Below are positions 15,642 through 25,767 of a DNA stretch of 64,000 nucleotides, piece by piece (positions within the stretch are counted from its first letter, which is position 1; each line of letters starts with the position of its first letter). Origin of the DNA: Microbacterium arborescens. Lineage in GTDB: Bacteria > Actinomycetota > Actinomycetes > Actinomycetales > Microbacteriaceae. The notes beneath the pieces are model-generated. The model was not told where the DNA came from, did not search any database, and saw only the letters and a program-made list of their open reading frames with translations. The translations under genes and the position numbers were made by a program. The stretch is from the NCBI RefSeq assembly GCF_030369635.1, contig NZ_CP128474.1, forward strand, positions 3,038,001-3,102,000, in the 5' to 3' direction.

Positions 15642-15650
15642 ATCTTAAGA
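15642..15650 (-). promoter_or_regulatory. marR promoter -10 within palindrome
   Basis: TAAGAT on the minus strand (15647 to 15642) overlaps the 8-bp palindrome TCTTAAGA (15643-15650), six bases from the GTG start. Candidate autoregulated leaderless promoter. Confidence 0.4.
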
Positions 15651-15748
15651 CGCAGCGAGGCTGCGCGCACGTGGCGCGCGCGGGGATTGACTCTCCCGCC
15701 CATCCGTGCCGCGCCACGATCCGGAACGCGCACCGTGCCGGGAGCGCC

Positions 15749-17017
15749 TCACTCGTCGCGGTCGAACCCGAGCGCGGGCCCCTCGCCGTCGATGGTGCGG
15801 GCTGGCGGAGCGCCCACCGCCGCGGCAGCACGCGCACGTCGCGCGCTCCGGCTGAGGAGCAGTGCCGCGCCGGCAGCCGAGATCAGCGTCCCCAGGAGCA
15901 CTCCCAGGCGCGCGCCGTCGGTGTGGACGCCGTCGGCGAAGGACAGGCCCGTGATCAGCAGCGACACGGTGAACCCGATCCCGCAGAGCAGCCCGATCGG
16001 CAGCAGGTCGCGCACCTGCACCCCCTCCGGCAGCCGCAGAGGCGTCGTGCGGGTGACGATCGCGGTGGTGCCGAGCACGCCGATCGCTTTTCCGACGACG
16101 AGGCCGACCACGATGGCCAGCACGACCGGCTGCGCGATGACCCCGAGCGGGTCGCTCGTTCCGACGACACTGACCCCGGCGGCGAAGAACGCGAACACCG
16201 GCAGCGCGATACCCGATGAGACGGGACGCACGAGGTCGTCGTACGTATCGGTGCGCGCCACGCTCTCGCCGTGCACCGGCCGCGCGGGAACGGCGAACCC
16301 GAGCAGGACGCCGGCGATCGTGGCGTGCACGCCGGACGCATGGAGGAAGCCCCACACCACGAGTCCGAGGGGCAACAGCACCCACCACCGCGCCCACCGC
16401 TGCCGGACGACGACCGCGAACACGGCCGCTGCCGCGAGCGCCACCACGAGCGCCACGATGTGGATCGTCGCGGTGTAGAAGATCGCGATGATCAGGATCG
16501 CGAGCAGGTCGTCGACGACGGCGAGCGTGAGCAGGAACGTGCGCAGCCCCGGCGGGAGGCCACGACCGAAGATCGCCAGGACGGCCAGCGCGAAGGCGAT
16601 GTCGGTCGCGGTCGGGATCGCCCAGCCGCGCAGGGCATCGGTGTCGCCCGTCGCGACGATCACGACGGTGAAGAGGACCGCGGGCAGCAGCATCCCGCCG
16701 ACCGCTGCGAGCACCGGAACGGCGGCCTCGCGCGGCCGGCGGAGGCTGCCTGCGACGAACTCGTGCTTGAGCTCGACGCCCACGACGAAGAAGAACAGCG
16801 CGAGCAGTCCGTCCGCGGCCCACGTCGACAGCGAGAGGTCCAGGTGCAGGGCAGCGGGCCCGATCGTGAACTCGGACAATGCCGTGTAGGAGCCGGCCAG
16901 GGGCGAGTTCGCCCAGATCAGCGCGAGGGCCGCAGCCGCGAGGAGCAGCGCCCCGCCCGTCGTCTCACGCGACAGCCAGCGGCGCAACCGGGCCCGGCGG
17001 GGAAGAGCGTCGTACAT
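15749..17017 (-). CDS. nhaA: Na+/H+ antiporter NhaA
   Basis: A 422-residue inner-membrane antiporter exporting Na+ in exchange for protons, for sodium and alkaline-pH tolerance. Diagnostic motifs in order: LFFFVVGVELKHEFV, RGWAIPTATDIAFALAVLAI, and LAVVDDLLAILIIAIFYT carrying the paired aspartates needed for ion exchange. About twelve membrane segments; slightly longer than the E. coli protein because of a C-terminal tail (AVGAPPARTIDGEGPALGF). It starts at ATG 17017, 78 bp after the CorC-like gene on the same strand, and that gap can fold into a hairpin. Confidence 0.96.
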   Translation of the reverse strand: MYDALPRRARLRRWLSRETTGGALLLAAAALALIWANSPLAGSYTALSEFTIGPAALHLDLSLSTWAADGLLALFFFVVGVELKHEFVAGSLRRPREAAVPVLAAVGGMLLPAVLFTVVIVATGDTDALRGWAIPTATDIAFALAVLAIFGRGLPPGLRTFLLTLAVVDDLLAILIIAIFYTATIHIVALVVALAAAAVFAVVVRQRWARWWVLLPLGLVVWGFLHASGVHATIAGVLLGFAVPARPVHGESVARTDTYDDLVRPVSSGIALPVFAFFAAGVSVVGTSDPLGVIAQPVVLAIVVGLVVGKAIGVLGTTAIVTRTTPLRLPEGVQVRDLLPIGLLCGIGFTVSLLITGLSFADGVHTDGARLGVLLGTLISAAGAALLLSRSARRARAAAAVGAPPARTIDGEGPALGFDRDE

Positions 17018-17095
17018 GCGAGGAGCCTTTCGATCCTCCGCCGGCAGTCGCCGACGGACATGTCGACCAGACTTCCCGACGCACCGACCGACAGT
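17018..17095 (-). promoter_or_regulatory. Structured leader of nhaA
   Basis: On the minus strand the leader contains the hairpin CCGTCGGC-GACT-GCCGGCGG (17038-17057) and, next to the start, GGAG pairing with CTCC around the ribosome site. It could be an ion- or pH-sensing leader, but I cannot assign it to a named RNA family. Confidence 0.35.
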
Positions 17096-18406
17096 TTACC
17101 CTTCGGCGGGCACCGCCGTCGGCCCGTCCTTCGACGCGCGCGCCACGTGGAGTTCCGCGATACGACGGCGGTCCAGCCGCGTGACCTCGATCGTCGCCCC
17201 GTCGACCTCGATGCGGTCGCCGACCCGGGCGAGACGTCCGAGCTGCTCGATCACGAAACCGGCCACGGTGTCGGACGTCCCGCGCGGGATCGAGATGCCG
17301 GTGGCCTCCTCGAAGTCCTGCAGGTTCAGCCGCCCCTCGACCGGTCCGCCGTCGCCCGCGAGTGGGTGCGGCATCGCCTCGGTGTCGTACTCGTCGACGA
17401 TCTCGCCCACGACCTCCTCGACGAGATCCTCGAGGGTGACGATTCCGTCGGTGCCGCCGTACTCGTCGACGACGACAGCGATCTGGCTGCCTTCCGCCCG
17501 CATCGACGTGAGGGTCGGCAGGAGCCGCGCAGTCGAGGGGAAGTACCGGATCGGCCGCACGATCGATTGGAGCGGCTGCGCGTCGTCCGAGCCCGCGGCA
17601 TCCAGCACGTCGCGCACGTGCACGAACCCGGCGACGTCGTCGATCGTCTGATCGATGATCGGGTAGCGCGAGTAGGGCAGGTCGCGCACGAGCGCGGCGG
17701 CCGCCCCGACGGTCTCCCCGCCGGGCAACGACACCACCTCGGGACGCGGACGCATCACCTCGCTCAGCTGACGGTCACGCAGCGACAGAACGTCGTCGAG
17801 GATGCGCCGCTCGTCCTCGGGAAGCCCCTCGTGACTCGACACGATGTCGCGGAGCTCTTCGTCGCTCAGCTCTTCGCCGGTCTTGTTCGGGTCTCCGCCC
17901 AGCATCCGCACGAGCAGGTTCGTCGAGATCGACAGCAGCCAGATCACCGGCCTCATGAGCTTCGCGAAACCGTTGAGCACCGGCGCGACGCCGTACGCGA
18001 AGGCGGCGTTGCGCTGAATGGCGAGGCGCTTGGGCACCAGCTCGCCGAGCACGAGCGAGAGGTAGGCGATGATCAGCGTCAGGACGATCGTCGCGACGGT
18101 CATCGCGGCGGCATCGGACAGCCCCCACGAGACCAGCACGGGTGCGAGCGAGGGGGCGATCGACGAGGCGCCGTACGCCGCCGAGGCGAAGCCCGCGACC
18201 GTGACGCCGATCTGAACGGCCGACAGGAACGTGTTGGGGTTCCGCGCGAGTTCCGCGACCTTCTCGCCGCGCTTGCCGCGGAGCGCGAGGGCGTTGACCT
18301 GGCTGTCACGAAGGGTGACGAGCGCCATCTCCGTGGCGGCGAAGACGCCGCCGATGAGCACGAAGACGACGACGAGGACGATGTTGAGGAGCAGATCGCC
18401 GTTCAC
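17096..18406 (-). CDS. CNNM/CorC (TlyC-like hemolysin) family membrane protein
   Basis: A 436-residue protein. The N-terminal CNNM membrane domain (~1-190) has four hydrophobic segments, with ATEMALVTLRDSQVNAL and VLGELVPKRLAIQ signatures. Then two CBS domains (~215-340: VMRPRPEVVSLPGGETV; DEYGGTDGIVTLEDLVEEVV) and a C-terminal CorC/HlyC domain (~355-420: GRLNLQDFEEATG). Members are linked to Mg2+/Co2+ efflux; the hemolysin label is historical. Probably co-transcribed with nhaA downstream. Confidence 0.93.
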   Translation of the reverse strand: MNGDLLLNIVLVVVFVLIGGVFAATEMALVTLRDSQVNALALRGKRGEKVAELARNPNTFLSAVQIGVTVAGFASAAYGASSIAPSLAPVLVSWGLSDAAAMTVATIVLTLIIAYLSLVLGELVPKRLAIQRNAAFAYGVAPVLNGFAKLMRPVIWLLSISTNLLVRMLGGDPNKTGEELSDEELRDIVSSHEGLPEDERRILDDVLSLRDRQLSEVMRPRPEVVSLPGGETVGAAAALVRDLPYSRYPIIDQTIDDVAGFVHVRDVLDAAGSDDAQPLQSIVRPIRYFPSTARLLPTLTSMRAEGSQIAVVVDEYGGTDGIVTLEDLVEEVVGEIVDEYDTEAMPHPLAGDGGPVEGRLNLQDFEEATGISIPRGTSDTVAGFVIEQLGRLARVGDRIEVDGATIEVTRLDRRRIAELHVARASKDGPTAVPAEG

Positions 18407-18549
18407 CGGCGGAACTCGCTCGCAAGACGGGGCGCACCCGGGGTCACCCGGGCGCCGGGACTATCGGAGTCGGAGGCCTGAGAGGCTCGATGCGTCATCG
18501 CACAAAAGTAGCGGCACCCGCTCGGGATCCGCTGAATGCTTGACAAACG

Positions 18550-18590
18550 CTGAGGCCCCCACGACGTCGGGTACGTCGCGGGGGCCTCAG
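18550..18590. terminator. Terminator after the VWA/DUF11 surface protein
   Basis: Perfect outer stem CTGAGGCCCCC (18550-18560) / GGGGGCCTCAG (18580-18590), with an inner CGACGT/ACGTCG stem and a five-base loop. It lies just past the stop of the minus-strand surface-protein gene. Confidence 0.85.
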
Positions 18591-18596
18591 TCGTGG

Positions 18597-21188
18597 TCAG
18601 GCGCGCGTCCGGCGGCGCAGCACCACGGCCGCCGCGCCGAGCGCGATCGTCAGTCCACCGAACAGCGCGAGCCGCATCAGCTGCTCGCTGCCCGCTCCGG
18701 TCGCGGCGAGCGCCCCCACCGCGGTGCGGACGGTGTCGTCATCCGTCACCGGGTCACCGGTCGGCGGAGTCGCGGTGACGGTCGCGGTGTTGGTCACACC
18801 GCCGGCGGTCCGGTCGCTCGCGGTCACCGTGTACGCAGCGGTCGCGGTCACCGACTCACCGGGCGCGAGCACGTGCTGCGCTCCCGGCCAGGCACCGAAC
18901 ACGATCTCGGAGAGTCCGCTCAGCCCGTCTCGCACAGCCACGTCACGGAGCGTGACGTCGCCGGTGTTCGTCACCGTGAAGGTGTAGCGGATGCGGTCGC
19001 CGTCGAGCTCACCGCTCTTCGTCAGCGCGATCGCGGGCCCCTGCGGCAGCGGCTGGTCGAACTCGTCCTCGTCGCTCACCGGGTCTCCGGTCGGCGGGGT
19101 GCCGGTGACGGATGCCGTGTTCTCGACGACTCCCGCGTCGCGGTCGGCCTGCGTCGGCGTGTAGGTCGCGGTGGCCGTCACCGACTCACCCGGGGCGAGC
19201 ACGCCCGCCTCAGCGGGCCAGGCACCGTAGGAGAGGTCGGAGAGACCCGGCAGCGCGTCGGCGATCGCGACGTCCGTCAGCGTCACGTCGCCGGTGTTGG
19301 TCGCGGTGAAGGTGTAGGTCAGCTCGCCGCCCTCGAGGACGCCGGTCTTGACCAGCGCGATGCCGGGAGTCTGCGCGACCGGCAGCTCGACCTCGTCGTC
19401 GTGGGTGACCGGGTCGCCGACGGGCGGGGTGCCTGTCGCGGTCGCGGTGTTCTCGACGACACCCGCGTCGCGGTCGGCCTGCGTCAGCGTGTACGTCGCC
19501 GTCGCGGTGACCGACTGGCCCGGGGCCAGCACGCCCTCGGCCTCCGGCCACGCCCCGTAGACGACCGCCGACAGCCCCGGGAGGGCATCGGTGACGGACA
19601 CGTCGCGAAGCGTGACGTCTCCGGCGTTGCGGACGACGAAGGTGTACGTCGCGACGTCTCCCTCGAGCGCGCCGGTCTTCTCGAGCAGGATGCCGGGTGC
19701 CTGCGGCACGGGAACGTCGACGTCGTCCTCGTCGGTCACCGGGTCACCGGCGGGCGGGGTGCCGACCACGGTGGCGGTGTTCTCGACGACACCCGCGTCG
19801 CGGTCGGCCTGCGTCAGGGCGTAGGTCGCCGTCGCGGTGACCGACTGGCCCGGGGCCAGCACGCCCGACGCGCCGGGCCAGGCACCGTACGAGATCTCGG
19901 ACAGACCCGGGAGGGCATCGGTGATCGACACGTTCGTCAGACTCACGTCGCCGGTGTTGGTCGCGGTGAACGTGTACGCGATCTCATCGCCGTCGAGGGC
20001 GCCGCTCTTCTCGAGCGAGATCGCGGGAACCGGGTCGGGGAGTGCGACCAGTGCGGGCGCGTCATCCGACACGGGGTCACCGGCCGGCGGGGTCCCGGTC
20101 ACGGTCGCGACGTTCTCGATGCTGCCCGCCGCGACATCGGCGTCCGTCACGGTGTACGTCGCGGTCGCCGTCACCGACTGGCCGGGGGTGAGCACACCGG
20201 GGGCACCGGGCCATGCGCCGAACCGGATCGACGAGAGGCCGGGCTTGGGGTCGGCGAGCGTCACATCGGTGAGCGTCACGCCGCCGTCGTTCGTGATGGT
20301 GAAGGCGTAGTCGACGGTGTCTCCCGCGACGCCGCGGTCGCCGGTCGCCAGCACGCCGGTCTTCTCGAGAGAGATCGAGACGCAGTTGGCGTTGACGATG
20401 TCGATCAGCGTGCGCTGCAGGGCGGAGAACCCGGCGATGTAGTAGTCGGAGCCCTCCGTCGGCCCGGAGACCTGCCGGATGTGCTCACGGAAATCGGCCA
20501 GCGCCTGGCCCGAGAGGTTGTCGCTCACGCCGATCGGGACGATGCGGGTGCCGGTCGCCTTGAGCTCGTTCGCGCTGCGGACCGAAGCGTCCATGACGGC
20601 GCGGTCGGTGCTGTTTCCGGGTCCCCGTGCCGGGCTGCCGTACTGGGTCGGGTTGCCGTCGGTGAGGAAGATCAACGCGTCGTAGGTCTCCGGCGACGCG
20701 GCGACGGCGGCGAAGCCGCGATCCCAGTTCGTGCCGCCCTGAGCGCTCGCCGGACGCTGGATGCCGTTGACGTAGGCGCCGACGGCGTCGACTCCGGCCT
20801 CGTCGGCGAGCGACGTCAGGGGCAGCGGGCTGTTCGAGGGGCCGCTGGTGGCGGGAGCGTTGGAAGCGAAGTTGTGTACGGCGAGCTGGAGCGGATAGCC
20901 CTCGAGCGACTGCGCCAGTCCGGCCAGCTCGGAGCGGGTCTGCGCGAGCTGCGTGTCGGTCACCGAATTGGACAAGTCGACGCTGATGGCGATGTTCATC
21001 TGGCAGTGCTCGCTCAGCGCGGGGTTCGTCGACGGCGGCACGTCGGACTCGACGGCCTGCGCGCCGACCGCGCCGCCGAGAGCGAGGGCCGACGAGAGGG
21101 CTGCCGCGAGCACGCCTCTCGCAACGGTACGGGCGCGACGTCGTCGCGGCGGCGGCGGTGAATCTGGGCGCAGGTATTTCACGGTCAT
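18597..21188 (-). CDS. Cell-wall surface protein: VWA domain, five DUF11-type repeats, LAATG anchor
   Basis: An 863-residue exported protein. ATG 21188 gives a signal peptide (basic RRRRAR, then [19 protein letters not shown]). A von Willebrand factor A domain (~58-260) has the MIDAS start DLSNS and [13 protein letters not shown]. Five ~110-residue DUF11-like repeats follow (each with SLEK or similar, [39 protein letters not shown]). The C-terminus has LAATG (827-831), a hydrophobic span and RRRTRA, i.e. a wall-sorting signal of the LAxTG type used by class E sortases. Likely an adhesin or stalk protein. No sortase is in the window. Confidence 0.92.
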   Translation of the reverse strand: MTVKYLRPDSPPPPRRRRARTVARGVLAAALSSALALGGAVGAQAVESDVPPSTNPALSEHCQMNIAISVDLSNSVTDTQLAQTRSELAGLAQSLEGYPLQLAVHNFASNAPATSGPSNSPLPLTSLADEAGVDAVGAYVNGIQRPASAQGGTNWDRGFAAVAASPETYDALIFLTDGNPTQYGSPARGPGNSTDRAVMDASVRSANELKATGTRIVPIGVSDNLSGQALADFREHIRQVSGPTEGSDYYIAGFSALQRTLIDIVNANCVSISLEKTGVLATGDRGVAGDTVDYAFTITNDGGVTLTDVTLADPKPGLSSIRFGAWPGAPGVLTPGQSVTATATYTVTDADVAAGSIENVATVTGTPPAGDPVSDDAPALVALPDPVPAISLEKSGALDGDEIAYTFTATNTGDVSLTNVSITDALPGLSEISYGAWPGASGVLAPGQSVTATATYALTQADRDAGVVENTATVVGTPPAGDPVTDEDDVDVPVPQAPGILLEKTGALEGDVATYTFVVRNAGDVTLRDVSVTDALPGLSAVVYGAWPEAEGVLAPGQSVTATATYTLTQADRDAGVVENTATATGTPPVGDPVTHDDEVELPVAQTPGIALVKTGVLEGGELTYTFTATNTGDVTLTDVAIADALPGLSDLSYGAWPAEAGVLAPGESVTATATYTPTQADRDAGVVENTASVTGTPPTGDPVSDEDEFDQPLPQGPAIALTKSGELDGDRIRYTFTVTNTGDVTLRDVAVRDGLSGLSEIVFGAWPGAQHVLAPGESVTATAAYTVTASDRTAGGVTNTATVTATPPTGDPVTDDDTVRTAVGALAATGAGSEQLMRLALFGGLTIALGAAAVVLRRRTRA

Positions 21189-21343
21189 CCTTCGGGTAAA
21201 GGGCACAGCGCTCGGGCAGCGCCTGTGAGAGCGCAGCGAATGCGCATCCGCTCGACCCTGGCGGCGACCACCCGTCGCTGACGCGTGAAAACCGGGAACT
21301 TCACCTCGCATTTCATCCCGGCTTCGCGCGACCGGTGCGCGCG

Positions 21344-21361
21344 CACCAGAATGCTCTGGTG
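21344..21361. promoter_or_regulatory. Operator-like palindrome at MFS start
   Basis: CACCAGA-ATGC-TCTGGTG, perfect arms of seven bases, overlapping the -10-like CAGAAT (21347-21352) and the GTG start at 21359. A bound repressor would block a leaderless transcript. Confidence 0.4.
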
Positions 21362-22543
21362 CACACCCGGCTCCTCTGGTCGCTGCTGATCGCTGCTCTG
21401 GCGTTGAACGCCGTCTACGGCGGCGTCGCGGGAGTGCTCGTTCCCGCCCAGATCGCCCGTGCCGACCCCGCCCATAAGGACGCCGTCCTCGCGGTCGTGC
21501 TCACCGCGTCGTCATTGCTCACCCTCGTTGTCCACCCGCTGGCTGGTGCTGCGTCGGACCGGACGCGCTCGCGCTGGGGACGGCGTGCGCCCTGGATCCT
21601 CGCGGGTGCGGGTGGCAGCGCCGCCGTGATGGTGGCGCTCGGCCACGCCGAGTCGGTCTGGGCGGTCGCCCTGGGGTGGCTGGTGCTGCAGCCGCTCCTG
21701 AACGTGCTGGAGGCGCCGCTCGACGCCGTACTGGCCGACCGCGTCGAACCGTCGCGGCGGCCCCGGGCGGCGGCCTTCTTCGGCATGGGCGCCGCGGGCG
21801 GACTCGCCGCCGGCGCGGCGGGTGCCGGTCTCGGCGTCGCCAGCCCGCCGCTGGTGTATGTCGCGCTGGCGGCCGGGCTGATGATCGCAGCGGTCTTCTT
21901 CGTGGTCGCGAACCCCGACCGCTCGAGCGCCCCGAGGGCCGTTCGACTACCCATCCGAGAGGCGTGGGCGTCGCGCGACCTCCGGCTCGTCTTCACCGCA
22001 CGGTTCTTCCTCGTGCTGGGGCATCAGCTGGTGATGGGGTACCTGCTGTACATCGTGATGGACCTCACGGGCGCCTCCGTCGAGGAGGCCGGCCGCACCG
22101 CGAGCCTCGTCATCGGCCTGCACATCGTCAGCCTCGTCGGCGGGTCCGTAGCCGGCGCACTCTGGATCCGGCGCCGCGTGCCCTGGGTGGTCGCGGCGAG
22201 CGCGGTCCTGGCGGCATCCCTCCTGATCCCTCTCGCCGCGCCCAGCGTCGCCGGTCTCGTGGCGTTCGCCGTCATCGGCGGGGCGGCTCGCGGGGTGTAC
22301 CTGGCAGCGGATCTGGCCCTCATGATCGACGTGCTGCCGTCCGCCGGCGATTCCGGGCGGGACCTCGGGTTGCTGGGTCTCGCGACGATCGTGCCGCAGA
22401 CGCTCGCGCCGGCCCTCGCGGGCCTCGTGCTGTTCGTCGGCTCCGGGTCCTACGGCGTCCTGTTCGTCTTGGCCGCGTCGGCGGCGCTGGCATCGACCGC
22501 GGTGATCGCCCGCGTGGGGTCGGCATCCGTCAGGAGACCGTAG
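21359..22543 (+). CDS. MFS transporter
   Basis: A 394-residue, about 12-segment major facilitator. The loop-2 signature region is present as [18 protein letters not shown]. The start is GTG 21359 because a -10-like box lies six bases upstream; GTG 21335 would add eight residues. Closest in style to sugar or drug efflux MFS proteins lacking a recognised substrate motif. The last 94 bp overlap, tail to tail, the LuxR-type regulator on the other strand. A degraded fragment of a paralogue is at 61842-62040. Confidence 0.88.
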   Translation: MHTRLLWSLLIAALALNAVYGGVAGVLVPAQIARADPAHKDAVLAVVLTASSLLTLVVHPLAGAASDRTRSRWGRRAPWILAGAGGSAAVMVALGHAESVWAVALGWLVLQPLLNVLEAPLDAVLADRVEPSRRPRAAAFFGMGAAGGLAAGAAGAGLGVASPPLVYVALAAGLMIAAVFFVVANPDRSSAPRAVRLPIREAWASRDLRLVFTARFFLVLGHQLVMGYLLYIVMDLTGASVEEAGRTASLVIGLHIVSLVGGSVAGALWIRRRVPWVVAASAVLAASLLIPLAAPSVAGLVAFAVIGGAARGVYLAADLALMIDVLPSAGDSGRDLGLLGLATIVPQTLAPALAGLVLFVGSGSYGVLFVLAASAALASTAVIARVGSASVRRP

Positions 22544-24792
22544 GCGAGGGCGGCCGCGATCGCCTCCTCGCGCGACGACGCGCCGAGCTTGCGGTACAGC
22601 GAACGCCGCTGCGACTTCACGGTGTTGACCGAGACGTGGAGGCGCGCGGCGATCTCCTCGACGCTCGCGGTGTCGACGAGGTGACGGGCGACGACAGCCT
22701 CCCGCGCCGTGAGCTGCGGGGCGACCCCCGCGACCGTGATCGGCGCCGGCACGTCGTCGACCTCGCCCGCGAAGAGATCGTGCTCGTCGGCGGGGATGAC
22801 GAGGAACGGGGTGCGCAGACCGTAGGTGCGAGCGAGCGTGCCCGCACGCTGGGCGAGGACGCGGGCGTCGACGACCCGGCCCACCCGGTGGAGCAGGATC
22901 GCCTCGAGCGCCGCGGACTCGGTCCGCTGTCGTGGAGTGCGCGCCGCGACGGCGTTGAGGAGCTTCAGCGCACGTTCGTGCTGACGGTCGAAGACCGCGA
23001 CGCGGGCGGCGGCGAGCATCACCTCGGGGACGTCGGACGAACGCGAGGTGAGCCGGCGCGCCGACGCCAGGTCGCCCGCGGCGAGCGCCAGGGCGCTCTC
23101 GGTGGCGTCGAGCACGCGCGCGGCCGGCGAACCGGACGCGATCCGTCGTCCACGACGACTGCGCAGCGCGCGCAGCCGCTCGAGACCCTCGTGGGGGCGA
23201 CCGGCGGAGACGTCGGTCCATGCGCGCACCATCGCGATCGCCGACCAATGCTCGATGGTGTCGATGATCGGCCAGATCGGGGCGATCGCAGCCTCCGCGG
23301 CGCCGACGTCGCCGCGTTCGAGCGCGAGTTGACTCTCGGCGATCCACAGCATGCTGCCCTGATACTCGTTGAGGATGTCGTCCGGCCAGGGACGTCCGGT
23401 GGCCTGCGCCGCCCAGGTCTGCGCCGCCGGAAGATCGCCTATCTTGGCGTGGACGAGGGCCAGGCCGCCGTACGCGACGAGTTCGACGCTCGGTCGCACG
23501 GCCGTCGCGAGCGCCTGTTCGAACTGTTCGACCGCCGCCTCGTCGTCACCGCCGTACAGCAGGCTGATCGCCGCGTGGGCGTGCAGATCGCCGCGCAGCC
23601 CGCGCAGCTGCTCGAGATCGGCTGCCGGCAGCTCGTCGAGGATGCGCGCCGCCGCGCGGGCAGCGCGCAGACCGCGGTCGCCGACGCCGGTGAGCCGGCG
23701 CGCGACCGACTCGACGACGCGCAGCAGGGCACGGTCGGCCGGTTCGCTCTGGCCCGTCTGGACTCCGAGCAGCGCGACGCCCAGCAGCTCGGCCGCGCGG
23801 ACCTTGTGTTCCCGGCGGGCGTTGAGGATGAGGGCCTGCGCGAGGGCGATGACGGGCCAGCGCCGCAGCTGCAGCAGCGGGATCGGACGCAGCGCCGCGG
23901 CGATGCGGGGGCCGTTGCCCCAGAGCAGCTTGAGCCCGTCGCGGCGCAGGGCCGCGTCGACGATGTCGAGGGCGTCCGCAGCGGCGCCCTCCACGAGCGC
24001 GCCGAGCCCCGAGCCTTCCCGGAGCAGCGCACGGGCGGCGCGGTGGCGGATCGCGCGCTGCTCGCCCTCGGGAATGGGCGTCGCCGCAAGCGTCGCGGCA
24101 CGGATCGGCGCCGTGAGCGCGAAGATCAGCGTGCCGTCGTCGGTGCGCCATTCGCCGTGCCCCGCCCGCTCGGCCCGCTCGATGACGGCGTCGTCGCCGC
24201 CGAGCTGGGCGGCGAGCGCGGGTGTGAGGAACTCGGGCACCGCCAGGGCGGCGGCCGAGGCCGGCAGCGGATGCGGCGCGAGGCGCGCGAGCACGAGTCG
24301 AACCGCATCGGCGTCGACGACGTTCGCCTCGACGACCGCGACGACGGCCGCGGGGAGTCCGCCCGTCACCAGCTGCACGGTGCGGGGATTCAGGTGGGAG
24401 TCGCGCGCGGCGACGTAGGCGATCGTCTCGTCGAGCGTGAAGGCGAGATCGCGTACCCATTCCACGTCCCAGGCCAGCGGGACGGCGCGGGCGCTGCGTA
24501 CGGCGAGCCGAACGACGAGATCGGGCCGGGTGATGCGCAGCTGCCGCACCCGCTCCCAGGCGTCGGGCGCGAGGGCGTCGCCGTCGTCGATGACGAGCGT
24601 GCGCGAGACCACGTCGGGGATGCGGCCGTCGCCGGCCCACGTGACGTCGTCACGCTCCTCTGCGAACTGGCGCAGCAGCGTGCTCGCGCCGGCGCCGTCC
24701 GGACCGAGCAGAGCGACCAGGGGCGCGGGCGACGCAAGCGCCGAGAGCAGACGTGGGCGGTCCAGGCGCACCGGCGCGCGCAGGGGTGCCAT
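22450..24792 (-). CDS. Large LuxR-family (LAL-like) regulator with altered P-loop
   Basis: A 780-residue protein: N-terminal NTPase-like domain (~15-260), alpha-solenoid/TPR-like middle, C-terminal LuxR HTH (LTAREAVVARHLVDTASVEE then RLHVSVNTVKSQRRSLYRKL). The P-loop reads GPDGAGAST, so the Walker A lysine is alanine; a Walker B-like TLVIDDGDAL remains. The start is ATG 24792 with TAGCAT (24800-24805) seven bases upstream. A ~25-residue tail after the HTH overlaps the MFS gene antisense. The two convergent genes may be functionally linked. Inducer unknown. Confidence 0.85.
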   Translation of the reverse strand: MAPLRAPVRLDRPRLLSALASPAPLVALLGPDGAGASTLLRQFAEERDDVTWAGDGRIPDVVSRTLVIDDGDALAPDAWERVRQLRITRPDLVVRLAVRSARAVPLAWDVEWVRDLAFTLDETIAYVAARDSHLNPRTVQLVTGGLPAAVVAVVEANVVDADAVRLVLARLAPHPLPASAAALAVPEFLTPALAAQLGGDDAVIERAERAGHGEWRTDDGTLIFALTAPIRAATLAATPIPEGEQRAIRHRAARALLREGSGLGALVEGAAADALDIVDAALRRDGLKLLWGNGPRIAAALRPIPLLQLRRWPVIALAQALILNARREHKVRAAELLGVALLGVQTGQSEPADRALLRVVESVARRLTGVGDRGLRAARAAARILDELPAADLEQLRGLRGDLHAHAAISLLYGGDDEAAVEQFEQALATAVRPSVELVAYGGLALVHAKIGDLPAAQTWAAQATGRPWPDDILNEYQGSMLWIAESQLALERGDVGAAEAAIAPIWPIIDTIEHWSAIAMVRAWTDVSAGRPHEGLERLRALRSRRGRRIASGSPAARVLDATESALALAAGDLASARRLTSRSSDVPEVMLAAARVAVFDRQHERALKLLNAVAARTPRQRTESAALEAILLHRVGRVVDARVLAQRAGTLARTYGLRTPFLVIPADEHDLFAGEVDDVPAPITVAGVAPQLTAREAVVARHLVDTASVEEIAARLHVSVNTVKSQRRSLYRKLGASSREEAIAAALAYGLLTDADPTRAITAVDASAADAAKTNRTP

Positions 24793-24885
24793 GGTTGGAA
24801 TGCTAACGGAGCCGCCCCGCCGGAGTCGACGCCGCACGACCGGGCGACCGCCCCCGCGGGTGGCGGGATGTGCCACGATTCAAGG

Positions 24886-25767
24886 ATGGACGAGGGAGTT
24901 GCCGCCGAGCTTCGAGCCCTCCGCAACCGCGCCTACGCGCCGGGCGGCGACATCGCCGACGACCCGGTGGCACTGGCACGACTGGCCGAGCTCGAGGAAC
25001 GCGAACGCGAACGCCGGCTGCCACGCGCACACGAGCACACGCCCGCTCCGGAGCCGGAGTCGCCGCCGATCATCGACACGGTGCCGAACGCGTCAGCGGT
25101 CCGGTCCGACGAGACGCGGGACGACGAGTCCCAGGGGCACGGGTCCGGGAGTCACGAGTCCGGGAATGGCGCCGCGGACCCGACGGTCCCTCGCGCGCGA
25201 CGGCCGCGACCCCTGCTCATGTGGGCCGGGTCGCTCGTCGCCGTGGCAGCCCTCGCGGTCGGCGTCACGGCGTTCGCGACGGCGCGCAGCGCCTCGACCG
25301 CGACGGCGCTGCCGCCGGACGCGCGCGTCTCGCACGTCACGACGCTGCTGCCGACGGGGGCCGAGTTGCCGGAGTTCTTCGGCGGCTACGACCGGAACCG
25401 CGAGGGCCGGTCGTTCGAGCCCTTCCTGGGACTCGCCGTGTTCGAGACCCCCAGCTTCTGGTCGCTCGACGAGAGCGAGTCCGAGTCCTGCGTCATCGTC
25501 ACGCGGGTCGCCGACGTCGAGTCGTCGACGAGCGACTCCTGGTCGGGATTCATGGACCAGGGCTGCTCCGCCGGCGCGTTCCCCGCTGCCGTCTCCTTCG
25601 TCGTTCGCGATGATCAGCCCGAGGATCTCCTCGCCCGCTACCCCATCGGCACCGCGATGCAGCTGGTGCTGACGGATGCCGGCGTCGACGTGTTCGTGTC
25701 GGAGGCCCCGACGTCCTCCGCGGCCCCGGAGGCGCCCGACGGCGCCACGGGTCAGCCGGCCGGCTGA
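24886..25767 (+). CDS. Single-pass membrane protein, hypothetical
   Basis: A 293-residue protein. ATG 24886 has CACGAT (24874-24879) six bases ahead. A cytoplasmic N-terminus of ~110 residues starts with a helix (VAAELRALRNRAY and ALARLAELEERERERRLPR) followed by a low-complexity linker. Then one membrane segment (PLLMWAGSLVAVAALAVGV, ~112-132) and an extracytoplasmic domain with two cysteines (SESCVIV; DQGCSAG). The head helix resembles those in other actinobacterial DUF-type anchor proteins. Divergent from the LuxR gene. Function unknown. Confidence 0.82.
   Translation: MDEGVAAELRALRNRAYAPGGDIADDPVALARLAELEERERERRLPRAHEHTPAPEPESPPIIDTVPNASAVRSDETRDDESQGHGSGSHESGNGAADPTVPRARRPRPLLMWAGSLVAVAALAVGVTAFATARSASTATALPPDARVSHVTTLLPTGAELPEFFGGYDRNREGRSFEPFLGLAVFETPSFWSLDESESESCVIVTRVADVESSTSDSWSGFMDQGCSAGAFPAAVSFVVRDDQPEDLLARYPIGTAMQLVLTDAGVDVFVSEAPTSSAAPEAPDGATGQPAG

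Noticed and set aside
17096..18406. Hemolysin toxin
   Set aside because: The CNNM, CBS and CorC domain order identifies an ion-transport-type protein; hemolysin is a legacy name.
18231..21161. 976-codon plus-strand open frame
   Set aside because: It is antisense to the VWA/DUF11 surface protein, whose signal peptide, MIDAS, repeats and LAATG anchor are unambiguous. The apparent repetitiveness is inherited from that gene.
21676..25767. Very long open frame on the plus strand (over 1300 codons)
   Set aside because: It overlaps the MFS gene in another frame and runs antisense through the LuxR regulator, with Arg/Gly/Ala-rich low-complexity translation. The recognisable protein at its end starts independently at 24886.
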